A stretch of 64,000 nt of DNA from Sphaerosporella brunnea (GCA_008704415.1 VXIS01000227.1:1-64000), one strand, 5' to 3'; shown: positions 35,501 through 46,282, numbered from the stretch's first letter. The notes: generated by a model from the sequence alone, not told the origin. Numbers and translations are program-made.

Positions 35501-37891
35501 TCTTCATCTGCGGCGCCATTGCCAGACCACGTGAAACCGTTGCTTTCCAAGCAATTAGAGAAGATTACCGAGTGCTTGAAAGGCATATTCCCTGAGTTCA
35601 AACGCTTGTCGCCGCTGGAAGAGGCGGAATATGAGGACGACATCTTGGATGCTGAGGAAGGATTTGCGCGCGAAATGATGATGGAGAGTGAGTACCTCCG
35701 GCCCATGCTAGAAACGTGGGGGCATTGCTAATGGTTATATGACAGACTTTGAAACTGCACGCGTTTTCCGACCCAGACTCCTGATTCATGGTATCTCCGG
35801 TTTGGGTCAGCAATATCTTGCAGCGGCGGCTCTGCATTTCATGGAGCGTGTCCACGTCCAGTCCTTCGATCTTGGAACGTTGATGAGCGATGCAACGAGA
35901 GTATGTCCATGTGATTCATGTTTTCATGAATTATGCTGATCACCCTGCAGACTCCTGAGACTGCGATAGTGCAGTTCTTCACAGAGATAAAGAGACACAA
36001 GCCAAGTGTCATCTTCATTCCAAACGTGGATGTTTGGTACAGTACGCTTCCGGATGCAACCATCAACACCTTCAAAGGCCTTTTGAAGTCCATTCCGTCC
36101 AACGATCGAGTTCTATTGCTAGGAATATCTGATGTCCCAATCGAAGAACTTGACCCAACACTGCTGAGAGATTTCTTTGGATACTCGAGGCGTGACCGGT
36201 TCGAATTGGAGAGGCCTGACCTCGACTCAAGGTTCAACTACTTCGAAAAGGTCATGTCGACGATCCAAAAATCTCCTCGCGACTTTCCTCAGGATCCTAA
36301 GAACAGGATGAAGAGAAAGCTTCCAGAGCTTGAACGTGCTTCTCCACCACCAAAGCGCGTGCCCACATATGAGGAAAAGAAGGCGCTTGCTGCCCGAGAT
36401 CGTCAACTCAAGAACCACCTAAAAGTGAGACTTAATAACCTCATGGAAAATCTCAAACAGAAGTACAGGCGCTTCAAAAAACCCATGGTAGATCATGAGA
36501 TCATCCAGAGGATTTTGGAACCACCACCTGCAGATCCAGATTCGATCATCAGTGATCTCCCGCAGGATGGCCCGCCACCTCGATACCGGCCGTACCAGGA
36601 GGAGAACGGAACCATACGGGTGGAAGATACTCTTTTGAACAAGGTGTTTTACAACATGGATCTCGATACTGTTGAGGATCGTTTCTCAAATGGATACTAT
36701 TCCACTCCTCAGCAGTTCTTGATTGATCTGGAGCACATCCGCCATGATTGGAAACTTGCCGGCGACAAGGAGAGCCAACGCAAGGCGAATGAGATGTTGA
36801 CCAATGCCGAGGTTTACATCGCGGACATTGAAATGGACACAGCCTTCGTTACACAATGTGAGGAGATGTATCAGAGAGAACTCCAGAGGAAGGCGGAGAA
36901 GATTGCCCAGCGTGAGCAGAAAGGAAAGGAAAAACAGATGAAGTTGATTGAGGCGGGATCTGGAGAGGGCAGTCATGGCGGCTCTACAAGTACCGAGGTG
37001 GCGAGGATACCCAAGACCTCTCATGATTTGGTGCCTATCGTCCCACCAAAGACACCAGCTGCACAGAAAACCGGTGACAACTCTCAGTTGTCGAATGGGG
37101 TGCCTTCCGAGACCGGCGCTACCGCCGGCACACAGCCCACCCAGTTGAACCGCGATTCCAATTACTCTCTTTACCAGACCCCGGTCTCCCGTCCCATGCT
37201 TGCCCCTGACCAGTCCACCCAGCTCACGCAGATGGGATCTGGCCCTGGTGGTACTGTCAATGTTACCCGCGTCCCCGCGATGGATCTCTCAATGATTGTC
37301 AATGACGCATCGTCGACCACATCTGGTGGCAAGCGTACCTCTGATGGCACAGCCAACACCAACTCCCAGTCACATTCGCACCCCTACAGCAACCAGAGCA
37401 ACGGTTACGTCCGCGATAGCACAGGCCCTCCCCTCGTCGACCAGCCTGTGCAGTGGGGCAACTTTGGGATACTGGCCAAGGGTGACTCACAGCTGCCGGC
37501 CACCCAGCTGCCTCTTTCTCAGGGCAGTTCCGTCCCAGCCTCACAGCCCGCCCACGGCATGCCTTTTCCCTACAGCCAGACCGACTCCTCCCCGGCTTCG
37601 CATCTTCCGGGCAGTCAAATATGGACGGTTCCCCCTCCTCCAGTTCCGATCACCAGGTGCAACGAGGAGCTCATGGCCGAGGTGCACAGCAAGCTCGCAC
37701 AGCGTACTACGGGATACACTGTCGAGCAGCTTGAGCAGGCCAACGCCGCGATCATGGATCACGTGTGGAAATCACGCGCCAACTACAACCGTGATGAGGT
37801 CGCCAAGAGAGCATTCGAGGTGTTTGAAGATGTGGATCGAGATGTCAGGAAAATGCAGAAGCTGATGGCGGCGAGTGGAAGCTTCGACTAA
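32570..37891 (+). CDS. Yta7/ATAD2-type AAA-ATPase with bromodomain
   Basis: CDS join(32570..35687,35746..35900,35951..37891), 1737 aa, introns 58 and 50 nt. The order is a long acidic/basic N-terminus with a run of ESKE repeats (about residues 286-310), then AAA1 from about 705 with Walker A GPPGTGKT near 749, Walker B IIFFDEIDG near 810, sensor GATNRPD and arginine-finger region RRPGRFDR. A second, degenerate AAA domain follows from about 1040, with GISGLGQQ where Walker A should be. Next is a bromodomain-like helical region (about 1235-1395) with a long insertion, and a low-complexity C-terminal part. Family members (Yta7, Abo1, ATAD2) bind histone H3-H4 and regulate nucleosome density in the nucleus. 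It is tandem with the ASPM-like gene and intact. Confidence 0.96.
33409..33492 (+). repeat. 12-bp coding repeat (Glu-Ser-Lys-Glu) in the Yta7 gene
   Basis: Variants of GAGGAGTCAAAG are repeated about six to seven times in frame, encoding ESKE-type units in the acidic N-terminal tail. Third-position changes (TCA/TCG, GAG/GAA) show that it is not a recent expansion. Confidence 0.85.
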
Positions 37892-38723
37892 ATACTGAAG
37901 GACAGCGGGTAGGGTTTGTACAAGATATCGTCTTCCGCTTTCTGGGTTGGGTTTGGCTTGTATAGTTTCTTTGCGTTTTCTTTTGCGCTTGTATGTGCAC
38001 ACTTGCTTTTTGCTTGGGATTGCTGGGGCTGTACTTGTTAGCTCACCATTGTTACATTTGATGTGGATTCCTGGTTTCTACGCTACATATCGTTCGCGCC
38101 TTTTTTTAGCTTGCTTTCGCTGGTTCGCTTGCTTTCTCGCTTGCTTTGTTTGGGCGGAATTTTACTCGTTACTTGACCTGCTGCTGTTGATTTTGAGGGT
38201 GGTATGCGCGTGCGGGAGTATTGTATTGTGTTTTTGTAGGGCTTTCTTAGGGGTGATAGAGGGAGGGTATTGGTACATATTGCATCTATCTATCACGGTG
38301 GACTGAGCGCGGTGTCTTTCTTGGATTTGAGCAATGTGTACTTACCGTTTGCGAGTGATGGTCTGTGATTTACCACTTGGAGCTTGCTGGACATGCAGGA
38401 ATGCTGATTGCGCAAGGGCGGCGCAGACACTCGCAGACACTCGCAGACACTCGTGCAGCGCTTTGAATGTTTCGCCCTGGCCATCTGAGACATGGAAGCG
38501 ATGTGCTTTCCAAAGTCCGGGTAAACGACAACGACGACGGCAACGACGATCACCGATTCTGTGGAGCTCCCCGTGATCGTCCAGTCCCTAAAGAGCTGAG
38601 CTTCCAAGCTCCCCAGCCGAGCCCCCCAGCTACAGTAGCTCGCCCCACCATCGCTAACCACCACCACCACCAAGCACCCACTTCCCCACCATACCAATAA
38701 CCGAACCGCCCATAGCCACAACA
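37892..38723. other. intergenic between Yta7 and F-box/ankyrin genes
   Basis: It probably holds the T-rich 3' UTR of the Yta7 gene and the promoter of the next gene. The unit GCAGACACTC is repeated three times with a 1-nt spacer at about 38422-38453. No coding sequence is recognised. Confidence 0.5.
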
Positions 38724-39867
38724 ATGAAACCGGCGCTTCTCCGAATCCCGAACGAAATCGTGCTTCTCATTGCCGCCTCGCTACCGCTGGAGAACCGCGC
38801 TGCATTCTTGCGCACAAACAAGCAGCTGTACAACCTATGCTCCGCAGACTTTTATCGCACGGCACTACGCGAGGACGGTGGCACTTCTGCGCTCCGCTAC
38901 GCTGCTCGAACCGGAAACACACATGTTGCCGCACTCTTCCTGGAGCGCCTCGGCGTCAGTCCTGATCACCGCTTCCGCGACGGATTAGTCACGGCGACGA
39001 CATGCTTGCATGTCGCCGCAAAGCGCGGGCACGTGGACCTTGTCAAGCTGCTGCTTTCGGCAGGTGCATTGGTGGATGCGCGCAACGAGGCTCGGAGGAC
39101 ACCTCTGCACCACGCTGCGCATGGCGGGGCCCTCGAAGTTGCAAAAGTCCTTGTTGCCAGCGGTGCGGATATTATGGCTAGAGACGAGGTCGATGCTACG
39201 CCGCTACATGCCGCCGCGAAGAAGGGGCATCATCTGGTGTGCGAGTTTTTGCTGGAGGCTGGTGCGCTGGTCGAGGCTATGTGTAAAGACCCCCAGAATG
39301 AGGTCGATGATGGATACACCCCATTGCACGGCGCGGCCGACTTTGGCCATGCTGAGGTCGCGAAATGCCTCCTGGCGGCTGGTGCAAAGGTCGATGCGAA
39401 GATCGAGGCTAGCGAGTGGACCCCCCTGGGTTGTGCTGCTGCGGAGGGCCATGTCGAGGTCGTTAAGTGCTTGCTCCTGGCTGGTGCGGAGGTTAATGTG
39501 GTGCCGGAAGTGCCATTGAGGTTGGCGGTGGATGGGAAGTGGCATGAGGGCGTGTTGGGGATGTTGTTGGATGCGGGCGCTGATGTGCCGAAGGCTCTGG
39601 AAGGGTATCTATTTTTCCCAAGCCTCTCTCATCCTCCCATCCTAACACCTAGACTTACACGCCCACAGATTGTTCCATGTGGACACGGCAACACGGTTGA
39701 CAGAGTTCGCGGAGAAGTGGAAAAGCGGAGCGTTGAATAAGGACGAAAAGGAAAAGGAGGCGGCCGCGGTCGGGGTGGATGCTGATACGGATGCGGAGGG
39801 AGATACACCCATGCCGGAGGCGGCGCTGCCAGTGCCGTTGAGGATTGGCGTGCCGCAGACTGCATGA
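38724..39867 (+). CDS. F-box and ankyrin-repeat protein
   Basis: CDS join(38724..39604,39669..39867), 359 aa, with one 64-nt intron (GTATCT...CCCACAG) that gives EG-LFHVDTATRL across the junction. Reading through the intron instead gives a different tail of similar length. Residues 5-45 (LLRIPNEIVLLIAASLP, then LRTNKQLYNLC) fit an F-box-like motif. From about 50 to 300 there are roughly seven ankyrin repeats, with typical TPLHHAAHGG, TPLHAAAKKGH and TPLHGAADFGH cores. The F-box suggests a substrate adaptor for an SCF ubiquitin ligase, with ankyrins for target binding. This is inference from architecture. A second protein of the same type lies at 42500-43180. Confidence 0.85.
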
Positions 39868-40376
39868 TAACCTGAAGTGGGAGACCGAGGGGTGGGGGCA
39901 GGGGCAGGCATCGTGACATTCTGTTGAGCTTTTTTGTCAGTTCTGTGTGTTGGGGCGCATTTGTGGACTGGGTTGAGAAAGTGACTTGACTTGCCTTAAT
40001 TCAGCGCTGAGATTTTTTATTTTTTTTGTTTTGGGGTGTTGGTATTTCTTTGTTTTGATTTGTTTTATTTTTTAGTGCTCGTTGGAAGGTGAGCAGTAAA
40101 TACGGCAGCTGCTCATTTAGAGTGTTGACTTTATGATGATTTTGCAATACGGGGGAATTTTTATGGTTTTTGCTCAATTTCTCTACTCTACTTACTCCTG
40201 CCCTGAATTTATTATCGACAAAGCTACATGTACACAGCTATAGTACAGAACCTCCATTCGCAACTCTCTACGTTTCCATGATGCACCTCGTTAAAAAAAA
40301 AAAAAAAACATTGGGGTGTCCGTTCAACAGTGAAGTTGGATCAGATATCCAAAAAGAGAAATAAAAATAATCAACC
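39868..40376. other. intergenic, T-rich
   Basis: 3' flank of the F-box/ankyrin gene, with T-rich tracts near 40015-40070 and an A run near 40292. It should also hold the upstream flank of the tRNA gene. No coding sequence is seen. Confidence 0.5.
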
Positions 40377-40467
40377 GCGATGTTGTCCGAGTGGTTAAGG
40401 AGGTGGATTTAAGTATATAAAAAACCCACTGGCACATGCCGCGCAGGTTCGAACCCTGCACATCGCA
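40377..40467 (+). tRNA. tRNA-Leu (anticodon UAA) with a short intron
   Basis: Acceptor strands GCGATGT (40377-40383) and ACATCGC (40460-40466) pair perfectly, with discriminator A at 40467. The D-arm contains GTGGTTAAGG (A box). The anticodon loop reads TT-TAA-G with TAA at 40410-40412. The variable arm is GGCA/TGCC (40431-40440), as expected for a class II tRNA. The T-arm is GCAGG-TTCGAAC-CCTGC (B box). About 10 extra A/T bases (around 40414-40423) between position 37 and the 3' side of the anticodon stem are read as an intron. The stem GTGGA/CCCAC then has one mismatch next to the loop. An oligo-T terminator follows directly. No CCA is encoded, as expected for a eukaryotic tRNA gene. Confidence 0.88.
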
Positions 40468-40472
40468 ACATG

Positions 40473-40493
40473 TTTTTTTTTGTTTTTTTTTTT
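40473..40493 (+). terminator. RNA polymerase III oligo-T terminator
   Basis: Two T runs (9 and 11 T) separated by one G start 6 nt after the tRNA discriminator base. This is the standard position and form for termination of a tRNA transcript. Confidence 0.85.
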
Positions 40494-41356
40494 ACTTTCT
40501 TCGTTCGCTATCGTGTGGCCGTTGAGACTTATTATACTGGATTCAGTAAGGGTCGGACGGAATAAAAGCTCCCCACATTGATAGACTTGGAATATATCAA
40601 CTCCAAAGGAGTCATGTGTGTTTTTTATATCTCCGGGCTATAGAGAAGGATTAAATCTACAGCGGAGCCAAAAAGCGCTTGGCTGGATCGTGTGTGTCCA
40701 CGAGAGCTACTACGGACACTAACAGCAGTGCTTGCGTTGTTGATGTACCTCTACGACGGGACACAGGTATTGTCTCTGATCGTGAGTGCGAGTGACGGAA
40801 GGGGTTTGTTCCGCCGAATTCTTACACTGCTTTGTATTGCTCAGTGGAAGAGCTTTCATCTCGAAGCCGTTCGCCCTGGCGACAAACGTCACAAAATTAG
40901 GCGCTCAGTTGTTGCCAAGTAGATGGAGGGAGTGGAGGTGTTTGCCATCGACCCAGAACAACGAATATAAGCTCGGATTGAAACAGGTTTTTTTTTCGGT
41001 CTGGGATATGGCAATTTTTTCTTTATTTTTTTATTTTTTATTTTTTTCCCCAGAAAATTCAAAGCTCAATCCAAACAAATTTGATGCTGGTGAGTTGTCG
41101 GCGCTTGGGTGCTTGCTACGATGTTCATCCTCGAGCTATAATCCGCCGGTGCTGGTATAAGGTGAGCTGTTTCAAAATACGGGAATAATGTCTGCGGGTG
41201 CTCACCGACCATATCTCAAGACGGTGGCCCGGTGCTGATGGGGCGGTAAAACAAATGGGGCATCAACTGGACTTGCCATTGAAGCCCACCGCCGATGACA
41301 CCTTATATAACCATCCTTTCCGACTAACAACGACGACTTTCCAGAATTCCAACCAC
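40494..41356. other. intergenic, no gene seen
   Basis: Open frames at 40692-40922 and 40786-41160 have no recognisable content, and the region contains T-rich tracts (about 40986-41050). The last part leads into the duplicated exon-like unit at 41357. Confidence 0.45.
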
Positions 41357-42145
41357 GTCAAGGGAAAACCTCGAAACCGGAGGCCGGTTTCCCAGAGTAA
41401 GTAAGAACCCCTTCTGTGTTTTTTGATGCACACATGCTTCGTACTAATGTTCGCTTTTGGAAAATATATCATCACTAACATGGCGTCCGTCGACCTCACC
41501 TCACCTTGGATGATGAGGACGGGCAAGGTCAAGACAACTTCGGAGACCCCCACAGCTCTAGCTCCTCTGTCAGCGGCTACGGCTCGGAGAACGAGTCCAC
41601 CTCCCTAACTATGTCTAGGGAAAACCACAAGTGGCCTAAAAACCAGCAGCCCTTCCTACAGAGTAAGCCCACTTCGATTCTCCAGGCACACACACACACC
41701 CACAGCCGCCTTCAGAACGATATCATCGCCAATACAACGCCCGTCGACCTTACCCTGGATGGTGAGGACGAACAAGGAGGTCAAGACGGCTTCGAAGACC
41801 ACGCCGTCGGCGAACGAGTCCACCTCCCCAACCACCTCAAACGCTGATATTTGCGATGCCGACCTCGAGAACCTGCTGCCTTCCAATCTTGGTTCAACGA
41901 TGTTGATTGGGCTCGGACGTGGTTGCTGGATACCGTGCTGCTGTGCGCCAGCGGCTCTTGTTGGTGCGTTCTCTTTGCCCTTCATGGCCAGTTTCGGTGA
42001 GATATCTGACGACGTGGCTATAAAGAGGCAGGACCAAGTTCGCTGGTATCGTGAGGGAGTGGAGGAAGCGCCAGGCGCAGGTGGCGTTTTTTTTTACGAG
42101 GAAGAGCGGGTTGGGAAGGGGTATATTGGGGAGGGAAAACAATAG
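41357..42145 (+). other. possible gene with tandemly duplicated exon-intron unit
   Basis: Two diverged copies of one ~250-bp unit lie head to tail, starting AAGGGAAAACC at about 41362 and TAGGGAAAACC at about 41614. Each has an exon-like piece ending CAGA before GTAAGT or GTAAGC, then a spacer. A second piece follows that begins before GTCGACCT, encodes VDLTLDGEDEQ in copy 2, and reaches a shared GAACGAGTCCACCTCCC. In copy 2 CCTTCAG stands before AACGATATC and could be the acceptor. The aligned position in copy 1 reads TTTTGG. Copy 1 also has a 4-nt insertion that breaks the VDLT frame. VDLTLD resembles a SUMO-interacting motif. The locus may be a decayed gene, and I cannot give a complete CDS. 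Confidence 0.4.
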
Positions 42146-42499
42146 AGACAGAAAAACATATGCCTCTGGGTTTTACAACTTTAAACAAGTGGTAAAATCT
42201 AGGTTCTGACGGCGTTGGGCCCGTTTGGGTACCGCTACCGTAGCGATAGTCATGAGGACCGGCAGTGATCGATATGAAACCATGTGAGGGAAGGAGGAAA
42301 GCTTCACTGTACTATCTATCACTCAGTCGCGCATAGCTACCGGACAGCAGTTCTGTCAAAACTCCAGGTTGGCTTATGGTCGGTGGATACTCGTAATGAA
42401 TGGTATCTCTCTTACACTATTGCAAATGGCCACATCAAGACTTGTCCTCTGTTCGCATGTGGTATCTAATCTGTAACCGCCGCCCCATTATATCCTATA
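42146..42499. other. intergenic, no gene seen
   Basis: Short region between the duplicated-unit locus and the 3' end of the minus-strand F-box/ankyrin gene. I see no coding sequence or repeat. Confidence 0.5.
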
Positions 42500-43180
42500 T
42501 CACCTCCTCCATCCTCCAACCCTCATAATCCCATCCGTTCCCACCGCCTCCCCGGGATCCGCCCCCCTCTGAAGCAACAACCCAACCAAAGGCCACACCT
42601 CGCCGGACCACGCATACGACAAGGGCGGCCTACCCTTTGCGTCGGCCGCATTGACATCAGCTCCATAATCCAGCAACAACTCGACCATTTCCAACTGCCC
42701 ATCACGTCTCCAACACACATCACTCCCCCAAGCACCGCCGTCCCAGCAAGCTACATGCAGCAACGTTGTGCGTTCCCCCTCCAGCGGCACGCCCGCATCC
42801 AGCAGCGTCCGCACCATCGAGTGTTTCCCGAAATGTATCGCCGAGTGCACAAACTGGGGGCTCGGGGAAAAGCCAAGCGATAGCAGCCTTGTGAGCACCG
42901 AGTTTCGGTCCAGAGCTATGATCCGGTGGAGCGGGCGCGAGCTCTTGTTGTTGTTGTCGTCGTCGTCGTCGTCATCATCAGCTTCTTCGAAGTCTAGGTC
43001 TGTGCTTGCCGGAGGCGCTATGCGTGCCACCCGTTGGTGCAGCGGCTTGTCGAGGAGGGCGAAGAAGTAGCTGTTCGTCTGCAGGAGGGAGTTGACATCG
43101 CAGATGGGGAGGTGAGAGGCGATCTCGAGATGTAACTCTGGGGGTATCTGCAAGAAGCTTAAACGCGACGTCGTCGCCAT
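42500..43180 (-). CDS. F-box-like and ankyrin-repeat protein
   Basis: Single exon, 226 aa. The start at 43180 (MATTSRLSFLQIPPELHLEI) puts the F-box-like motif at residues 8-50 (IPPELHLEIASHLP, then SLLQTNSYFFALLD), as in related fungal proteins. The open frame extends 146 codons further upstream but that part is not protein-like. A poly-Asp/Asn stretch (about residues 70-82) is encoded by a GTC/GTT-type repeat. Ankyrin repeats follow from about residue 90 (AIHFGKHSMVRTLLDAGVP, EMVELLLDYGADVNAADAKG). It was possibly an SCF adaptor, by analogy. It is shorter than the 38724-39867 protein, but both share the F-box plus ankyrin layout. The ORF ends with GGWRR. Confidence 0.8.
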   Translation of the reverse strand: MATTSRLSFLQIPPELHLEIASHLPICDVNSLLQTNSYFFALLDKPLHQRVARIAPPASTDLDFEEADDDDDDDDNNNKSSRPLHRIIALDRNSVLTRLLSLGFSPSPQFVHSAIHFGKHSMVRTLLDAGVPLEGERTTLLHVACWDGGAWGSDVCWRRDGQLEMVELLLDYGADVNAADAKGRPPLSYAWSGEVWPLVGLLLQRGADPGEAVGTDGIMRVGGWRR

Positions 43181-45103
43181 AGTTGCTACGAGATTAAGGA
43201 GGCCATCTCTACAGAGCTCCGGCAGCGCAAAGATATATATATACTTCTTTTTACATATCCGCAGCCCCCCTGCAGTATCGCAACGAGATGTCCCCTTATA
43301 GTAACTGCACGGGCCCGGCGGCGGCGCGGAAACTTGGAAGTAAGCGATCGATTGACTTGAAGGGGTATTCGGCTGCGTGCCTGGGGGGATAGGATAGAGT
43401 AGACACGGGTTATATAAGGAGGGGGGGGGGGGCGGTTTGCCGTTTATGCATAAGATAGCGTAGGCAGATACATATATGCGGGTTGACGTGTTGCATGCGA
43501 GAGCACTCGCGTGGTTGGGTGCACACGACAACACTATTCCGGTAGTTCTCAAGAGATACATAGTGGCAAGTGCAAAACCGCCCGATGTAAGTGCAGTTGG
43601 AGCTCCTCCATCGGCCATCTCGTCTTCGACACTTGGGGGAGATGCCGAGATACATATCTACGGGGGGTTTTTCTTTTTTTGACGCATCCTGCAACTTCCC
43701 AAGCGGGTAGTCTGTGGTAGAGATGAGATACATACCATACCATACATACCTACCTCCAGGGGTAACGGGAAGTAATTCGAGAATGGCTCGGATTGTACTC
43801 GACCGGTCCGCAATCTAGATCTCTCGATGTCTGAACGTTTTTTTTTTTTGTTTCTTCCGGGACCTCGCCGGAAATAACCACAACCGGCCACAATAACAAT
43901 GCCACCGTTTTTTTTCCCCCCAAAAGGCCGCATAAGAAGGTGTGTAAATTCCCAAGGCTTACTAACCACAGCCTCTCTTTTTATCTAGTACTTCGACCCC
44001 TCCGCCTGAAAGATGCCATCGCCATTGACTGTTGCCCTTTTGATCCAACAACTCTTCCGCCGCAGCAACCCCCCCCCTCTCTCCAACTCCCCCCCCCCCC
44101 CCCATCCACTCAAAAACTATGCCATTTGAATCCTCAAAGCCCTTTCCCTCACGGATAGGGACCCAAATGCCCCCATCAGCTTCCGTCGTGCTCAAGCTTT
44201 GCCGGTGGTGGCTGTGTGGGCACTTTTCTTCCTCCGCCTCTACCGTAGGCTTACGAGTTCCATGGTAAGACAGGCTTGTCACGACCGGGCTTGCTTATCA
44301 TGTATGCTCATCATGGCTCGGGGGGGGGGGGGAGGGTTCCATCTACTGGGTGGTTCCTCCGGTATCTGGGAAGCAGAAAGCTACGAACCTACTCGTGCGC
44401 GTGGCCGGCATTTAGAACCAAAAAAAAAAAAAAAAAAAAAGGCAAGTGGCGGAAACTTACTCGAAGGGTGAATCGTTGAGGTGCAAAATCACCAGATCGA
44501 AAAGGTCTCGCCCTCGCTCATTTCTAAATGCCTGCGCATCAAACACCACGGAAACTTGTTGGTCGGCTACACAAACACCAAACCAACTTGAAGAAGCCGA
44601 AGCATCACCATCACCACTGCTCCAGAAAAAAAAAAGGCGTCCCATTCAAAAGTAAACAAGCAAGTTGCAGCGACCCCCGCGACGATGTATGCATGCTATA
44701 TACTCCCCGGAAAAACGACAAAAAGGAAAGGAAAACAACCCTGGGCGCGGTGCCAGGTGGCGCAACTTTTTGACGGGTTTCTGCGTCGTCAAGTAGATGG
44801 TCTAGCGCGTTAAGACGAGTCAGTCACAGCAGCTGGCCGAAAAGACGGAATGTGGTGACAGCATCTGCAGAGCATCATCGCCGGTAAGCCATCGGCCAGG
44901 ACCCTTTTCGATCTAAAGAACAAGCACTGATGATAACAAAGAAAACGCCCCTTCGCTAGAAAAATGCGCAGAACAAAAAAAATGCAAAGCCAGATATCAT
45001 TACAACAGTCATGTATGTTCAAAAAGAAGCCAAAGCAAAAAAACACCTGCAAGCAAGCCGAGTCAAAATAACCACAAGCTTGCTCCATTCTTCCCACTGC
45101 CCT
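43181..45103. other. 1.9-kb intergenic region, no gene seen
   Basis: Low-complexity DNA with homopolymers: G near 43421, T near 43837, C near 44087, G near 44319, and an A run of about 20 near 44420. Open frames are short and overlap on both strands. The right end should hold the 3' UTR of the Mso1 gene. Confidence 0.5.
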
Positions 45104-45820
45104 TTACCGATAAGGCGGCCTTCCAGCAGCAGGCCCACTCGGCAATCCCGGCCTTCCCGCACCCCTTCTCATGTTGCCGCCTCCACCAGGATAGTTGTTC
45201 GCCGGCGGCTCATGGCGACCACCATGTCCATCATCCCACGGCATTCCAGATCCCATATATGGTTGCTGCCCACCGTCGCCCCTTGGCGGACCCATAGGCA
45301 TCTCAACTCTTCCTCCCCCTGGAGCTTGCATCTGCTGAGGCGGAGGACTAGAAGCCGCTCCGCGACTGCCCCAAAGCCGCTCCTTGATCCTCTGCTGCGC
45401 CGTCAAATTTCCACCGCCTCCTCCCGGCGCGCCCGAGGGTTCATCGGGAAACAACTGGGGTCTGCTGGCACTGCCAGCACTGGCCATCCGACCGATCGTC
45501 GGCCGTTGCTGGTCCGCCGGAGCATCCCAGATGTCGCTGAGAGAAGTTCCAGACTGGTGATTTGCGGCCTGGGCGGCGGGGGCTTGGCGGCGACCGTAGG
45601 TGTTACGGAGAGAGGTGGCGGGGGAGTTGGAACGCGCGTTCTGAGGGGGTGGTAACCATGTGGGATAGGGTCGGCCGTGCTGGACTTGCTCCGCGTAGTA
45701 GTTGCGCAAGACACGTGTTATGTGGGAATCGTCTTCGGTATCGCCGTCAGCCTCGTCGCCTTGACGCAGGGAGGCATAGCGGGTTTTGGTTGCGGTGAGG
45801 ATGTTGGAGAAGTAGGACAT
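45104..45820 (-). CDS. mso1: Mso1-like Sec1-binding secretory protein
   Basis: Single exon, 238 aa. The first ~65 residues match the Sec1-binding segment of fungal Mso1: MSYFSNILTATKTRYASLRQ, then DGDTEDDSHITRVLRNYY and a PYPTWLPP motif. In yeast, Mso1 binds the SM protein Sec1 and acts with SNAREs in vesicle fusion at the plasma membrane. The rest is disordered, rich in Gly, Pro, Gln and Arg, with one conserved-looking helix (LTAQQRIKERLWGSR) near residues 140-155. The start is at 45820 because the family motif begins there. A 29-codon extension to 45907 is open but not family-like. It is divergent from the Nnf1-like ORF, with 171 bp between start codons. Confidence 0.85.
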   Translation of the reverse strand: MSYFSNILTATKTRYASLRQGDEADGDTEDDSHITRVLRNYYAEQVQHGRPYPTWLPPPQNARSNSPATSLRNTYGRRQAPAAQAANHQSGTSLSDIWDAPADQQRPTIGRMASAGSASRPQLFPDEPSGAPGGGGGNLTAQQRIKERLWGSRGAASSPPPQQMQAPGGGRVEMPMGPPRGDGGQQPYMGSGMPWDDGHGGRHEPPANNYPGGGGNMRRGAGRPGLPSGPAAGRPPYR

Positions 45821-45991
45821 TGTGTTTTGCGGGAGGGATAAAGAGGTTGGGTTGCTTGGTGATGGTCTGTGGGACGGAAGAGCTTTGAGCACTGGCATCC
45901 CGACCAATTAAGCGCCACACCACAGCTCTCGTAATCTACCCTCCTGGCATCGCGTCTCACCGCCAAAACAAACCACCACGCAAACCCAACC
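45821..45991. promoter_or_regulatory. shared divergent promoter region (Mso1 / Nnf1-like)
   Basis: 171 bp separate the two start codons on opposite strands, so any promoter elements must be shared or overlapping. I recognise no specific factor site. Confidence 0.45.
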
Positions 45992-46282
45992 ATGACCGCA
46001 CAACCACCACCACCCTCAGAAGCCGTACCACCGCCGCAACCTGCTCCCGAAGCGCTTGAACCGATCGCAGAAGAACAGCCAGACCAGCAAGGGCCCGATG
46101 GCCGGCGCGTCAAGCAGCTGCGAATGCCATTCATGCACGCGCTCGACAAAAGCTTGTCGCAGTGTAGCTACAAAGTGGCCGATATCTGGTTGGAACTCAA
46201 GCATTTTGCATTTTGGGGACGAAACCAACTTATCTTCGAAGTGCATGCACACAACACTTGGAATAGCTGCATGCAAGGCTAA
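45992..46282 (+). pseudogene. truncated Nnf1-like kinetochore (MIND complex) ORF
   Basis: The ORF of 96 codons starts with a Pro/Ala/Glu-rich segment and continues GRRVKQLRMPFMHALDKSL followed by SQCSY. That is the start of the conserved helix of fungal Nnf1, a MIND/Mis12-complex subunit that links centromeres to microtubules. In the family this is followed by a cysteine-phenylalanine-proline-rich segment and more than 100 further helical residues. Here the similarity stops at SYK, the frame continues for about 35 unrelated codons and ends. An A run of about 22 follows at 46302, and the stop codon of the convergent cupredoxin gene lies at 46356. No good donor and no downstream exon is visible, so the gene appears broken. 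Identification rests on about 25 residues. Confidence 0.45.

Noticed and set aside
39605..39740. Read-through C-terminus of the F-box/ankyrin protein without splicing
   Set aside because: The spliced form (intron 39605-39668) gives a continuous protein-like tail, while the read-through tail is intron-like.
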